64,000 bases of DNA. Origin: Ceriagrion tenellum. Taxonomy: Eukaryota > Arthropoda > Insecta > Odonata > Coenagrionidae. The stretch lies in contig OY720632.1 in the NCBI GenBank assembly GCA_963169105.1, positions 59,863,136 through 59,927,135 of the forward strand, given 5' to 3'. A model generated the notes under the pieces. That model worked only from the letters and a program-made list of their open reading frames with translations, was not told the DNA's origin and made no database searches. The position numbers and the translations under genes were made by a program. Shown here piece after piece: positions 49,172 through 59,770 of the stretch (within the stretch, counting starts at the first letter, position 1; each line of letters starts with the position of its first letter).

Positions 49172-49975
49172 TTTTTTCCTCACCTTTTTGGGGTTATTTA
49201 AATCTTTACTGCAAACTTGGCATAAAGGCTCTCCACACAATAGGACAGAAATCCAAAAGCATGGTACAACATTATTTTGTCTTTTTCTTAATCACAAACT
49301 TCAAAGTAATGAATAATTTTAAAAAGGTCTTCATGTTCAATTTTTCTTCAGCATAAAGGCGAAGTATTATATTCTAGAAAAAGCTTTGAATAACTTAACG
49401 AGTAAAATAATTTTCTCTCTAATTAAATAATCGAATTCTACTTTTATCAGTTTACCATTTACTCTCCAACGCAATTTGATTAGTGAAGCAGTTCTCTTCT
49501 TTTTTGCAGTATATTCTTAGAAATGAAATACCACTTTAATTAAATTATTCGAAGAATGTACTTATTTTGGTTGTCCTCTATTTTCACAACTCTTGATTCA
49601 TCCAACGCACAAGGCTTCCCTTGTACGGCATTATCGGCAGACTAATTGTATAAATGTAACGCAGGCGTTGAGCAAAAAAATTTTCAAAGCCTCCGATCAG
49701 ATAAGCTTCGCTCCGTTAATTGGAGAACACAAATCGAACTTAATAAAAAGAATACAGGTGATAATGGAAAGTGGAACTGGAAAGGACCATGGATTCTTTT
49801 TTCAAGCACGCAAATGTGATATAATTGCCTCGGCGGTCACTCTCCGTGCTATTAACATGAGAACCACTAGGGAAACAAAAATCATGCAATTTGCTTGTAT
49901 TTGGCGAATCGAAATCGATTTTTTAAATAACTTAATTAACAATCAAAATGAAACAACTTTTTCGAATGGCCAACC
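49172..49975. other. AT-rich intergenic stretch
   Basis: A 180-codon plus frame starts at 49,593 and runs on into the GC block. Its first 125 codons have mixed composition but no motif that I recognise. Confidence 0.35.
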
Positions 49976-50540
49976 GTCGGATGACTTATGTGCGAGACAA
50001 CTTGCTTTCTCCCCCCGCCCCTCCCAACTGCCTCCCCCTCGCTCCAGCGGACTGTGCCGAAGGGGCGAGGAGGGGGAAGGGGAGGGAGGAGGGGGGGGGG
50101 AGTGGGTGGGAGGAGGAAGAGGTGGAGGGAAATAACCCAGTGAGACATTTCTGCCGGGCCGAGGACGACTCCCTCTGTTGCGCTCACAGCGCCGCCCCGA
50201 CTCATTGCGGCGGAGACCGCCTCGAAATAAAGTGCATCGGACAAGGCCTTCTCTCTCTCTCTCCCGAGAGAGGGCGAGAGGTGCCCGCCCGTTCCCTCGG
50301 GGGCGGGAGGCTTCATGACAATTTGGCCCCGGTTCAGGATACGGGAAGATGGAGATTTTTCGGGTCCGAGGCGGAGTCCGCGAAAACGACCACAGCGGAC
50401 GGACGAACAGGGAAGGCAGTCGAATGGGTAGGGAGCTGTCTGAGTGGCTTGCCGATTCAGGGGCCTTATTCAGTGAGGACTGGTCGCGGTCGAAACTCGG
50501 GATATCCGTGGATGTGATGTCACATCCCCCGACAGATCTC
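49976..50540. other. GC-rich block with a G-quadruplex motif
   Basis: At 50,071-50,110 the plus strand has G runs of 3 to 11 bases separated by one to three bases, a clear G-quadruplex pattern. Frames of 126-199 codons are low complexity. A CTCTCTCTCTC stretch is near 50,253-50,265. Confidence 0.5.
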
Positions 50541-50634
50541 AACTTTGAATGGCTCTATTCGACCAAATATTGCCTTATTGTACCATATTCACGAATGGCT
50601 CGAATCATGAATATATATTATTAGATGACCCGAG

Positions 50635-50768
50635 CGAATATTTCGCACAGTATGCAGCTTCTTCCTGTTTCTTCCTTCTTTCTTCCTGTTCTTCTGCCTG
50701 TCGAATATTTCGCACAGTATGCAGCTTCTTTCTGTTTCTTCCTTCTTTCTTCCTATTCTTTTACCTGT
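50635..50768. repeat. 67-bp tandem duplication
   Basis: cgaatatttcgcacagtatg begins at 50,635 and again at 50,702. The two 67-bp units differ at four or so positions. Each unit ends in a CTT-rich tract. This looks like a recent tandem duplication of non-coding sequence. Confidence 0.9.
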
Positions 50769-52755
50769 TTCTTCCCATGGACAATTATATGTTATTTATG
50801 TTTGTGTTAGAGATACATAACGTAAACGTAAACAGTAAATGGTCACACTGATAGCATGTAGAATGTAAACAATCTAACTAAACGATGTGTTAATAGATGG
50901 CGCCTCCTACAGTCTTTTAAGCACGTAACTATTGCCAACATATTAGTTGATTATATTGTCAGCAGATGGCGTTGTATCATTTTTAACAAAAACTTTTATT
51001 TTAAACAATTTGTCTATTTTTCATCAATATCGGGGAGCATAAGCTTTAAAACGATGTTTGAATCATTAATTTTGATGAATAATAATGGGAGTTATGGCAT
51101 TGCGACAAAAAAACACCTTTGAGAAATAATGTATACGGATGGATTTAAATGTTTGGAATCGTTCCCTTGGTAATGTGTTGCCTCAATTTCCACATTTAGT
51201 TCACTCAGTCCTTGGCGCCACATAGAGAAGTCTTCTCAGTCGAAGCGTTATATAGCCGTTGTTAATTGTTGTTAACGTGCGACTGTAGAGAATATTCAAT
51301 AACGATTGAAGAGATATGAACTACTTCATGCTGTGAATAATAGCTGACTATCTTTTAGACCTAACAGTTTCTTCGTAAATGCTAGAGAGGAAATATTTAC
51401 TATAGGTAGTGTGTAAGAGGCATATGAAACTTACATCGTGAGTCTCTCCTCTGCCGTGTGGATCTTTTACTGTTAATTTACAGCTATATTTTATTGGTTT
51501 ATTACCTGTTGAGAGCCTTTGGAATCAGAAGGTATGATCTAGATAGATTGATGTGGATTTTTATGTGTGACCTACTATTCATGAGTGGCCTCGGAGTAGG
51601 TCAACAATCTATCCTTTATTTGTTATTAAAATGATAGTTATTGGCGCAATTTCTCATCCATAGATGATATTGTCGGATCTTGGTTTTGAAATCCTTATAG
51701 CACTTGTATCCGTCTTCCAATTCATTCCACTTTTTTCACCGCCTATTATTATTAAATTGCCGTACAACGATATTCACGAAGTGCTAAGCAGTTAATCGTG
51801 CATTTGTGTAATTAAATTTGGAGAGGAATTAAATAGATCTGTAGACCAGAAAATATTTAAAAACGTTAAGTCCCGTGTGTACTACTACATTTTTTATCCA
51901 CTGCATTACGATTACTGGTAAGTAAAACCGGTAAGACGTTATTATTAACTATTTTTAGACTGTATTTACATGTGAACTGCCGTCTTTCATCACTAGACAG
52001 CGACTCAATGGAAAAAGTTGTTTGTTTACGGAATTCGCGGCAACCATTCTTGGCAACGAGTCGAGAATCCATAATGTCTATTCATGGCTCGAATAGTCCC
52101 TTTTGCACAAAGGACACGATACGGTCGCACCTCGGAGAATCCTTTCATGTAACGGCACAGTTGCGGCGACAAATATCAACATTTGAATGGCCCTGTTTTA
52201 AATTTTCGAGGCTGAGACGTCAAAACTTTTGTCATTGTCGAACCTCGGGAATTCCGAGATCTGACTGCAAGGGTCTCCTGAATGATCCTGATGCGTGATC
52301 ACGCCGATAGGTGTGCGCGCGGAATATTTCTGTCAACAAGTTTCACAGGTCTCGTATTTTTCTTTCACGTCCTTAACGCTCTTTCACACCGATTCGGGAA
52401 TAGCAAATTTCGATAACGGGTAATTGGTGCAGCGCCATCAACCATTTTTGGGTGTTTGTAATGGTCATCTCCAATTTTGTTGGTGATGAAAGTCTAACTC
52501 GGAATGGAAATAATTATTAAGATAAAATCTTTCACCACTTACAACTTATGGATTATATATTTACGTGAGAAAACACAACCATACCACTGTTGGATGAATT
52601 CCCCCAGGTGAGATTCGAAACCGCAATCTTTAAGTTAGCCAATTGGCATGAGATGACGTTAACCTGTAACTACCGAGGCTGAAAAGTACATTTTTTTATA
52701 TTCCATGGGAAAACTTCTGTTTATGTTTATCAGCTGGTTTCCGTGGCATTGATCA
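50769..52755. other. AT-rich intergenic stretch
   Basis: About 2 kb. The 108-codon plus frame 51972-52298 shows no motif. Nothing else recognised. Confidence 0.4.
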
Positions 52756-52913
52756 GATAATGTCAACATTTTTCCGGGTTGCGTCCGCGTATGTTTCTGG
52801 GTATCACAACAGTTTCGCCAGCTATCCTGCTGGCGTCCTCAGGTGTAGGAACCTGAGGACCTCATCCTTCACCTGAGGATGCAAGCCTGTATTCAATTTT
52901 CGTGGCTTTTGCC

Positions 52914-53125
52914 GTAGAGTGTAATATGCCACACAGAACATTGAAAGAACTTTGCAATAAACATTCCCTTCGGCTACACGAGAAACGTTTGCTGCGAAAA
53001 GGGCTTCTTGGCTGAAAAAGTTTGGGAACTGCTGGTCTAGACATACAGTTCGTTAGGAAATATGTATTTTTTCATCAGAATAATACTAAGTCCCTCTTGG
53101 TGATATTATAATATTTTCAGTAATA
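52914..53125. repeat. hAT-like repeat segment, copy 1
   Basis: Matches 54305-54515 over about 212 bp in direct orientation. It contains the terminus AGTTTGGGAACTGCTG (ending 53034), whose reverse complement CAGCAGTTCCCAAACT resembles hAT terminal inverted repeats. The match continues about 90 bp beyond that terminus in both copies, so the duplicated unit is larger than the hAT-like end. No second terminus is seen for this copy. Confidence 0.65.
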
Positions 53126-53238
53126 TGCTGTTCAATTGACGAGAAGCCACACGTTATTTTCCATTTATTATAAAAAAATTCACTTTTACTTAAGGCACGT
53201 CGCCAGCAGGATAGCTGGCGAAACTGTTGTGATACCCA

Positions 53239-53703
53239 AATTTCCAATCATTGCAAAAACAACATTGCAAGCAAATGATGTGGTACGAAGTCACTCGCAT
53301 GGGTGCATATACACAAGGGTTGAAATTCGCCATGAAAAAGTCATTTGACTTGACCGGGATTCGAACCCGGATTTCTTCATTACCGGTCAGGAGTATTAGC
53401 CAGTTACACCACCGAGCCATCTTCCTTCAAAGCCGGAATTCGAACCCGGATCTCTTAATTTCCGGTCAGGAGTATTAGCCAGTTACACCACCGAGCCATC
53501 TTCCTTCAAAGCCGGGATTCGAACCCGGATCTCTTAATTTACGGTCAGGAGTATTAGCCAGTTACACCACCGAGCCATCTTCATTCAAAGCGAATTTTGA
53601 CGGGGGTTTATGCGAACAAGATGTCCACGCCTCAAGTCTACATTGTAGCACATGAGGCGAAGTCGTGCGTCAAATGATTTTTTCATGGCGAATTTCAACC
53701 CTG
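53239..53703 (-). mobile_element. Family-2 SINE with three tRNA-like units, 13-bp target duplication
   Basis: gttgtgataccca occurs at 53226-53238 and at 53704-53716, immediately flanking this 465-bp insert. It is a 13-bp target-site duplication made when the insert entered the right arm of the palindrome around it. On minus the order is: a 5' segment of about 125 bp, three tRNA-like units (53354-53578), then a 3' body of about 115 bp ending AATGATTGGAAATT. A truncated copy at 39738-39824 ends at exactly the same base. A 32-bp segment (ggcgaatttcaaccc type) occurs at 53317-53348 and inverted at 53670-53701, so the tRNA-like array is itself bracketed by inverted repeats. No protein is encoded; mobilisation would depend on a LINE. 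Confidence 0.8.
53354..53578 (-). repeat. Three tandem tRNA-like units, 79-bp period
   Basis: Units start at 53354, 53433 and 53512, exactly 79 bp apart. On minus each has an A-box match TGGTGTAACTGG, a D-stem GTGT/ATAC and, in units 1 and 3, a perfect B box GGTTCGAATCC in a 5-bp T-arm (CCGGG/CCCGG). Unit 2 has one B-box change. The acceptor ends do not pair (GGCTCGG against CTTTGAA) and the anticodon stem is broken, so these are not functional tRNA genes. They could still act as internal RNA polymerase III promoters. Confidence 0.8.
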
Positions 53704-53758
53704 GTTGTGATACCCAACAACATACGCGGATGCAACCCGCAAAAATGTTTACATCATC

Positions 53759-54148
53759 CCAACTTCTATTTATTTTAACCATGGCCGATTCGTTGAGCGA
53801 TACAGTGAATTCAAAGAGGAGATTCCGAGTCACTTATTTACAAGCCGTACTTAATTATATCATGGGCCGGTATATGTGATTCTATACCAACGCCTCCACC
53901 TCTAGCTCAAATAATATTGATAACACCTCATTTGGAATAGAGTTACATCAAGTTGGAGAAGAATGAGACAGTCGATTTCAACTATTCATCTCGGAAAATC
54001 AGTTATTGAGGGATGAATAGGTGCAATCGGCATTTTGAGATACCACAGAAAATATATTTCTAGAAAAATTGGGAAAATTACTCAAATACTATTCCCATTC
54101 TAAATGGTATGTAAATACATAATTTGCATTTTAAAACTCTAGTCCAAC
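53759..54148. other. Intergenic spacer
   Basis: AT-rich, no feature recognised. Confidence 0.5.
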
Positions 54149-54428
54149 CAGAGTTTCCCAAACTGTGCACTGCGGGGCCCCTTCTGATGCACTCAGTCCG
54201 CGGCAACTATGGAGATGACAAAATTCACAAAAATTATTTTGCTGCTTCCATCTAGCGTTTTTTTCTATTATTTTATTTGTTTAAATATACCGAATTATTC
54301 GTACGTAGAGTGTGTAATATGCCATGCAGAACACTGAAAGAACTTAGCAATAAACATTCTCTGCGGGTACACGAGAAACTTTTGCTGCGAAAAGGGCTTC
54401 TTGGCTGAAAAAAGTTTGGGAACTGCTG
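54149..54428. mobile_element. hAT-like non-autonomous element
   Basis: The left end CAGAGTTTCCCAAACT (54149-54164) and the right end AGTTTGGGAACTGCTG (54413-54428) form imperfect 16-bp terminal inverted repeats of the CAG...CCCAAACT type known from hAT transposons. The left end is followed by a GC-rich gcggggcccc segment, also common in that group. The 280-bp interior has no transposase. I see no clean 8-bp target duplication, so the assignment rests on the termini. Confidence 0.55.
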
Positions 54429-54515
54429 GTGTAGACATACACTTCGTTAAGAAATATGTATTATTTTTCATCAGAATATTACTAAGTTCCTCTTGCTGAT
54501 GATATAATATTTCAA
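54305..54515. repeat. hAT-like repeat segment, copy 2
   Basis: Direct copy of 52914-53125. It covers the right half of the hAT-like element at 54149-54428 and continues about 87 bp past its terminus. The shared flank implies duplication of a larger unit, or a longer family with an internal hAT-like end. Confidence 0.8.
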
Positions 54516-55685
54516 CAAATATTCTCTTCAAAGGAAATTTGTCTGCCAAGTGTCTACTCTACTGAAGTCAAACGCGCTCGATTATCCCTCTCCTGTGGTT
54601 AATTAAACTTGAATTAAGAGGAAGTTGATTTTCATATCTTCATTTCATATTCAACGTCTAGGAGTGTATAAAATGGAGCTCGAAGGCCAATATTAGGACT
54701 GAAATACAGATACGCAATCAAAATACTGTGAAACATATAAGGTAAATGCCCAATGAAATTATGCATACATTCATGGATGTTGATAAGTTTATGGTTGTTA
54801 CACAGTTATTTCCCATTTATAGACGATAGATATAGTTTTTTATGCTTCAGAAGATAATCAGATTTAATGAAATCTCGGAAAGTTGATTTGTTATCAACAG
54901 CTGTCGAGCTCGTTTCTGATATCAATTTTTTAAATTCCTTTGTCAATAATGTATAACATCTATTGGTACTTTTACTTAAGTGGCGTATGATAGTTATCTG
55001 CTACCCTTTGCTATCTAAATGTTTATCTGTGAGTCTACATTTTCAACCTCGATCACCGGAAATAAGATTTATGCTTTGGCTTGTGACTGATTGTAAGAGA
55101 GATGGTCGCAATTGGAAGGAATCTGTTTCACTTTACATTGCTCTCACTTTATATTTCATGAGTAATTTCGCTTTACATTACATGATTTATGAACTCTTTA
55201 TTTATTTATAATTTTTACATAAATTAAGACAATGCATCCAGATGAAAATGTAAGCAACGTAGTCAATTTTCGTAATTTTAAAGTAAATGGCCTTCTAAAT
55301 GCACCAAAAATAATCGGAAAGTCCAGCTAAGCCATCACATATTTCTACAAATTTTGCAGCATTTTCTCCAGGAATAATTTTCATTAGTAAAGTCTACAGC
55401 CTTAAGGACTCTGGAACACAGAACTGAAAATTAAATAAAAATTACTCATTACCTCTGTTATTAATATTCATGCCTTTAAATATTTGGACATTATAGATTA
55501 ATTTACTATCATAGCAGCAAGAAAACATAAATGCCGAAGTTCTCACCGTTTGGTTATACTGCAGGATCAGTAATTCGAATCCTCGGCCTCCAGGAGTCCT
55601 TCTTTGGCGACTGTTAATCTTTCGTAACTAGAATCTGATGCATTTTAATATATACGATAATTTAAATTTAGATTAAGGCACGCCA
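54516..55685. other. AT-rich intergenic stretch
   Basis: The 82-codon plus frame 54963-55211 is unrecognised. Nothing else seen. Confidence 0.45.
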
Positions 55686-56420
55686 GAGCGGAGCCCCTTC
55701 GATATTTACGCTAATTTCCGACTTTTGCGCCGGGGATATCCTCCTCCGCGTCGTTCGGAAAACTTCCAGACACTTCTCTCTCGGGGCACGACGCATTCAT
55801 TGCGGGGGGAGTGGCGGGTGGGAGGGGCAAGTGGGGGGGGGGGTGGAGGTTGAGCTGAGAACCTCGCCAGACCCTCCTCTCTCCTTTAAAGCACGCTCCG
55901 CCAAAGCCTTTTATCCCGTGCGAAGTAGCCGACAAAGGCCGAGAGACCAACTCCCGGGTGAAATTGTTTTCCTTGCTCATATCTCGTGATGCGAGCTTTT
56001 ATCCTATAAATCATCGCGACCATTAGTCACTCATTGAGATCGGACGTAGGGGGGGGGGGAGAGCGGGGGATGGAAGAAAGGAAAGAGGGGTGAGGAGGGG
56101 GCGAGAAATGTAGGGCGGTGCGGGGGTGCGGTCAGGGGGAAATGAAAGAAGTGTGTACGTTCAGAAGGAGTGTTTGCGGAGGAAAAAATCGGCGGACGCT
56201 TCGCCGCGGCTGTTTCTGAGGGTGTAACAGGATGGAAGCTGCGCATCCGATCTCAAGAGATAAGCGCATTCGCATAAAAGAGGTGGGACGGAACACCGCT
56301 CCCTTATATCGCCTCTCTTCTCTCCTTCTCCGCGCGGTGTTACCTCTGCACATTTGCATTGCACTTCGATCGACTAATTTACGCCTATGATCCCCGCGGA
56401 ACGTATTCAAATCAACTGGC
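55686..56420. other. GC-rich block with G-runs
   Basis: G runs at 55,804-55,850 and 56,049-56,120 on plus include G-quadruplex patterns. Frames of 67-103 codons are Pro/Ser/Arg-rich. No gene called. Confidence 0.45.
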
Positions 56421-57880
56421 GAAGGCCATGAATAGGTACGCATGCATCATAATATATAGTGACCTTATGGCAGCGGAGCAGGCTTCCGAAGCTAATTGCT
56501 TGTGCTCTGTATTTTATGTTACCGCATCCCACCCCCCCATACTCCCGAGCGCCCCGCGTTTAAACACGACACTCACCCCGATGTCTTTGATTGTATGATT
56601 CATTACCTGTAGAAAAAAAGCTCCAGAATTTTCAATCAGTTCGGCTAATATAGGCATTTCGTTAATGGAAATTTAAACTTGCATTGATTACACTGCCGTG
56701 ACGGTAACATAATGGATTATTAAGTTATGTCTTCGAATGAAGTTGTGGTGCATATGAGAGAATAATGTCATAATAGCGCGTTACTTAGGATAGTTTGCAA
56801 GCTCGCTTAATTTCTTCGTGAGAGAGAGAAAATAGCGAGAATTGATCGACTTATTGTGGAAATCCTAAATGCGATGCAAGACAAATGATCTCAAATTTTG
56901 CAATCCATGGAGTTTTGTCAATTCCTTCTCTTTGTTATTAGAACGCACATGAGTAAATTCATACATAGACATGCAAACTAATTAATAGCAAACTTTTTGT
57001 AATATAATGATGGTTTTGATATAAATGTAGTTGAAAGCATTTCAGAATATTCAATATTATACTCTTCGTTTTTATTCAGAAGGTAATAGAAATGAGAAAA
57101 GTAGTGGCTGCATTATGACGATATCTTAGGTTTAACGTCGTGGTTCATTTAGTGTGTATTATTTGAATAGTATCTTCTCGGGCTCTACTCCGGGTCAAGG
57201 TTTAATTTAAAGTAAACTTTTGGTGCCTTCCTCGAGTACTGTTCAAATTTTCTTTAAGGTGGGAGAGTAAATATGTGTGTAATTAATGTGTTTATCTCAT
57301 GGATATTTTACTATTTACAACATTTGATATCAGTCAAAATAGAAAATGATTTATTCATTCGCACTAGCCTATTCGTGAGGGAGGTAGATGCTGTGTTGCT
57401 ATAAGTGAAATGAAGAAACCAATTTTTCTACCAAACGAATTGCCAATTTAAAAAATGTGCCAGCGAAATTTTTTTTAAACCTTTTCTTCCATGAATTTAA
57501 TAATAACATGGCCAACCACGCATAATCATAAATTAGGTGTTTCCCAAAGTTGCAGTGTACATATTAAATGGTTACTTAAAATCCGTTGAATGCCAATTTC
57601 TTGGCTCGTTTCAATGGCTGAGATAATATTCAGCGTATTCAAAGATCTTGCATGCGGATCGAAAAATATACTTCTTAATAGACCGTCTGTTTCAGGCACG
57701 ACGGTTGGCATGTCTACTCAACGATTATGCTTCGTAATACCGGAGCAATTCGTACGGAGTTGGCCATCAAATGGCGTCCATGTCACTGTAGCGATTCTCG
57801 CGGAATGCCAGCGGTAAGCAATGAATATTTGCGTCCGCTGACGAATTGTGAGATGAGTCTGAGACGAGAGAGAGTGAAAA
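56421..57880. other. AT-rich intergenic stretch
   Basis: No feature recognised beyond frames of 61-79 codons. Confidence 0.45.
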
Positions 57881-58330
57881 GAACGAGAGGGAGATGAAGC
57901 TTTCTTGGCGACCTCACACACAAGTCCCCCGAGTATTTTCGTCCCCCCGAGGAAAGCATGTAAAAATTTGTAATCCCCAGCTCACCCGAAATGACGTCCC
58001 AAGTTATGAATGAGCGCCGGAGTTCGCGTTATCGTCGGTGAGAGGAGAAAAAAAAGTATACACGAGAGGTATCTCGAACATGTAAAACCAATTGAGCCTG
58101 CCCTTCTTCGGCCTTTTTCTTGTTGTCCTCTCATTGAAGGAACTCGATTTATGGACGCCTTCGCCGGGTTCTCATCCTTCCCTCGGCCGAATGCGGCGCC
58201 ACTCCCACCCAATGGCCTGCCGAACGAGAAGACAACGTCGAAGAAGAACACGGCAGAGATCCTCCGGCGGAGTCGCGGGTCCCACCCGCCTCGCAGCAGT
58301 CCAGAGTCTGATGGGAAAAAAATCCCATAG
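57881..58330. other. GC-rich block with overlapping frames
   Basis: Frames of 106 codons (plus, 58010-58330) and 117 codons (minus, 57982-58335) overlap. Neither has a recognised motif. Confidence 0.4.
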
Positions 58331-58992
58331 GTCAAATTTCTCGAAATGTTTTTGTTGCATTAGATGATTCAATGTGGAATCAAAATAGAATGTTGGAAAC
58401 CAAAAAAGCCACCCGATGCTTTGGACGAACGGAACACCATAAAAGATATTCATACAAGTTAAAAGCTCATCGCCCATGTGGGAGAATCATTTCTCTGAGC
58501 CCAAGCTCTTAAGGCAGTTTGAGCGATGTATCATTTCACCTAGAAATCGGTGAATTAAATCTAAATTTCAATAAAAATACATCACCCTACCAAAGATACC
58601 AAAATATCAGCCCCATATCGTACTACCTTCCGATGCATTTGCCAAAAAATACCAGGCATTTTGCAAGTTAAATGGTACATCCATGCACTCCATGGAGACA
58701 TTATTTTAAAAAATGAGGAGTTTGTAAAACCTAAATCTCGTCCAAAAATTCACATTGTGTTGTTAGTATGTCTTCTCAACTGTTTTTGAAAACAAATCAT
58801 ATTGTCATCGCAGTACATTTTTCAGGATCGCAAAAATCCTCCCACTGTGAGGGAGCTTTAAATGTACCAAGCGAAGGAAATGAGTCTACTTATAGACATA
58901 TGGATATTTTTATTTTATTACTAAGAATTTCAGTTATAATATCGAAAAGGGAAGCTTTTAATGGGAAGCTTTTAGGTGGAAGGACTTCATAA
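58331..58992. other. AT-rich intergenic stretch
   Basis: Nothing recognised. Confidence 0.45.
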
Positions 58993-59151
58993 TGATCAAG
59001 AAAAAGTTTGTGACTTATACAATTTATTTGAAAGTTACCGATCGGTTTCGGCTGTCAAGCCATCTTCAGGTCACTTGAAAATGGCTTGACAGTCGAAACC
59101 GTTTGGTAGCTTTTGAATAAATTGTATAAGTCACAAACTTTTTCTTGATCA
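58993..59151. repeat. 159-bp palindrome with intact hammerhead-type core (H6)
   Basis: Arms 58993-59063 and 59081-59151 (71 bp) are identical over their outer 30 bp or so and differ at about six inner positions. On minus the core is complete: CTGAAGA (59069-59063), stem GGCT with loop TGAC and AGCC (59061-59050), then GAAACCGATCGG (from 59049). On plus the box has decayed to TTGAAAA while GAAAC remains. The GAAACCG-TCGG segment is shared with the half copy at 10,152-10,233. The layout fits a Penelope-like or retrozyme terminal repeat. No reverse transcriptase or GIY-YIG sequence is present nearby. Confidence 0.8.
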
Positions 59152-59770
59152 AATTTTAGTCGTATAAATATGTTTAATAGCACCATTAATAATGCACTAT
59201 TTAATTCATGTATCCAATGATTTCTGAAATTAAAACGTATAAATTGAATATGACCTCCATTATGAATAGGGAACTATCTCGCGCTATGTACCATAACTGT
59301 ACCCATAATGTGGTTCCTTTTCTGGGTAAGAGAAATCAAAATTCCTAGCCATTGCAATTAGTGCGAAAATATGCTCTCTTCTAAAAATTTCCTTCAATTT
59401 ACACTTTACACTCATGCAATGCTTCACGCACGCTCTACTGTACTTGAGGTTCCTGAAGTTCTTTCTCTTAAGAATTCTTCCACCACATTCATCCATGACT
59501 TTGGCAGTCAATCCCTTTCTTGCACAACACTCATCTAACTATCATGTGTGTATTTTGTCATTCATCTATCCTCTATTTTCTTCCACGATGTAAATTACGA
59601 TTACCCGAATGATATTCAAGCTCAGTAAATCTTTCCGGCTATTGCTGGATATTCATTTGATTTCGTGACTAAAAAGAGACATTTTTATTGCTTAGTGTAT
59701 TGTTTAAAAAAAAAAACAAATGTCGTGGTTCTATTACGGTACGCGGAAGGATAAAAATGAATACGCACTC
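59152..59770. other. AT-rich intergenic stretch
   Basis: The 75-codon minus frame 59284-59511 contains several Lys, Arg and Cys residues but no motif that I can name. Confidence 0.4.

Larger units (their letters stand above)
52756..53758. repeat. Palindromic hammerhead-type element (H5), interrupted by two other repeats
   Basis: The outer arms 52756-52810 and 53704-53758 are inverted repeats (about 49 of 55 positions, e.g. aacatacgcgga). The inner arms 52798-52834 and 53201-53237 are perfect inverted repeats of 37 bp. On minus, the left arm has a complete core: CTGAGGA (52842-52836), stem GCCAGC with loop AGGATA and GCTGGC, then GAAAC (GAAA at 52816-52813). Position 7 of the box is variable in hammerheads, so the box is intact. 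I find no partner strand to close stem III nearby, so activity in cis is doubtful. CTGAGGA recurs twice more to the right, in a 10-bp-stem hairpin (52835-52860). The loop carries an hAT-like segment, and the right arm is split by a SINE. Confidence 0.75.

Noticed and set aside
53354..53578. Three tRNA genes
   Set aside because: A and B boxes are good, but the acceptor stems do not pair and the anticodon stems are broken. The units lie inside a SINE with a target duplication.
53354..53578. CRISPR-like array
   Set aside because: Three 79-bp direct repeats with no unique spacers; the units are tRNA-like and the DNA is eukaryotic.
54137..54436. 8-bp target duplication around the hAT-like element
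   Set aside because: agtccaac on the left and gtgtagac on the right do not match. A shifted comparison gives only 5 of 8 positions.
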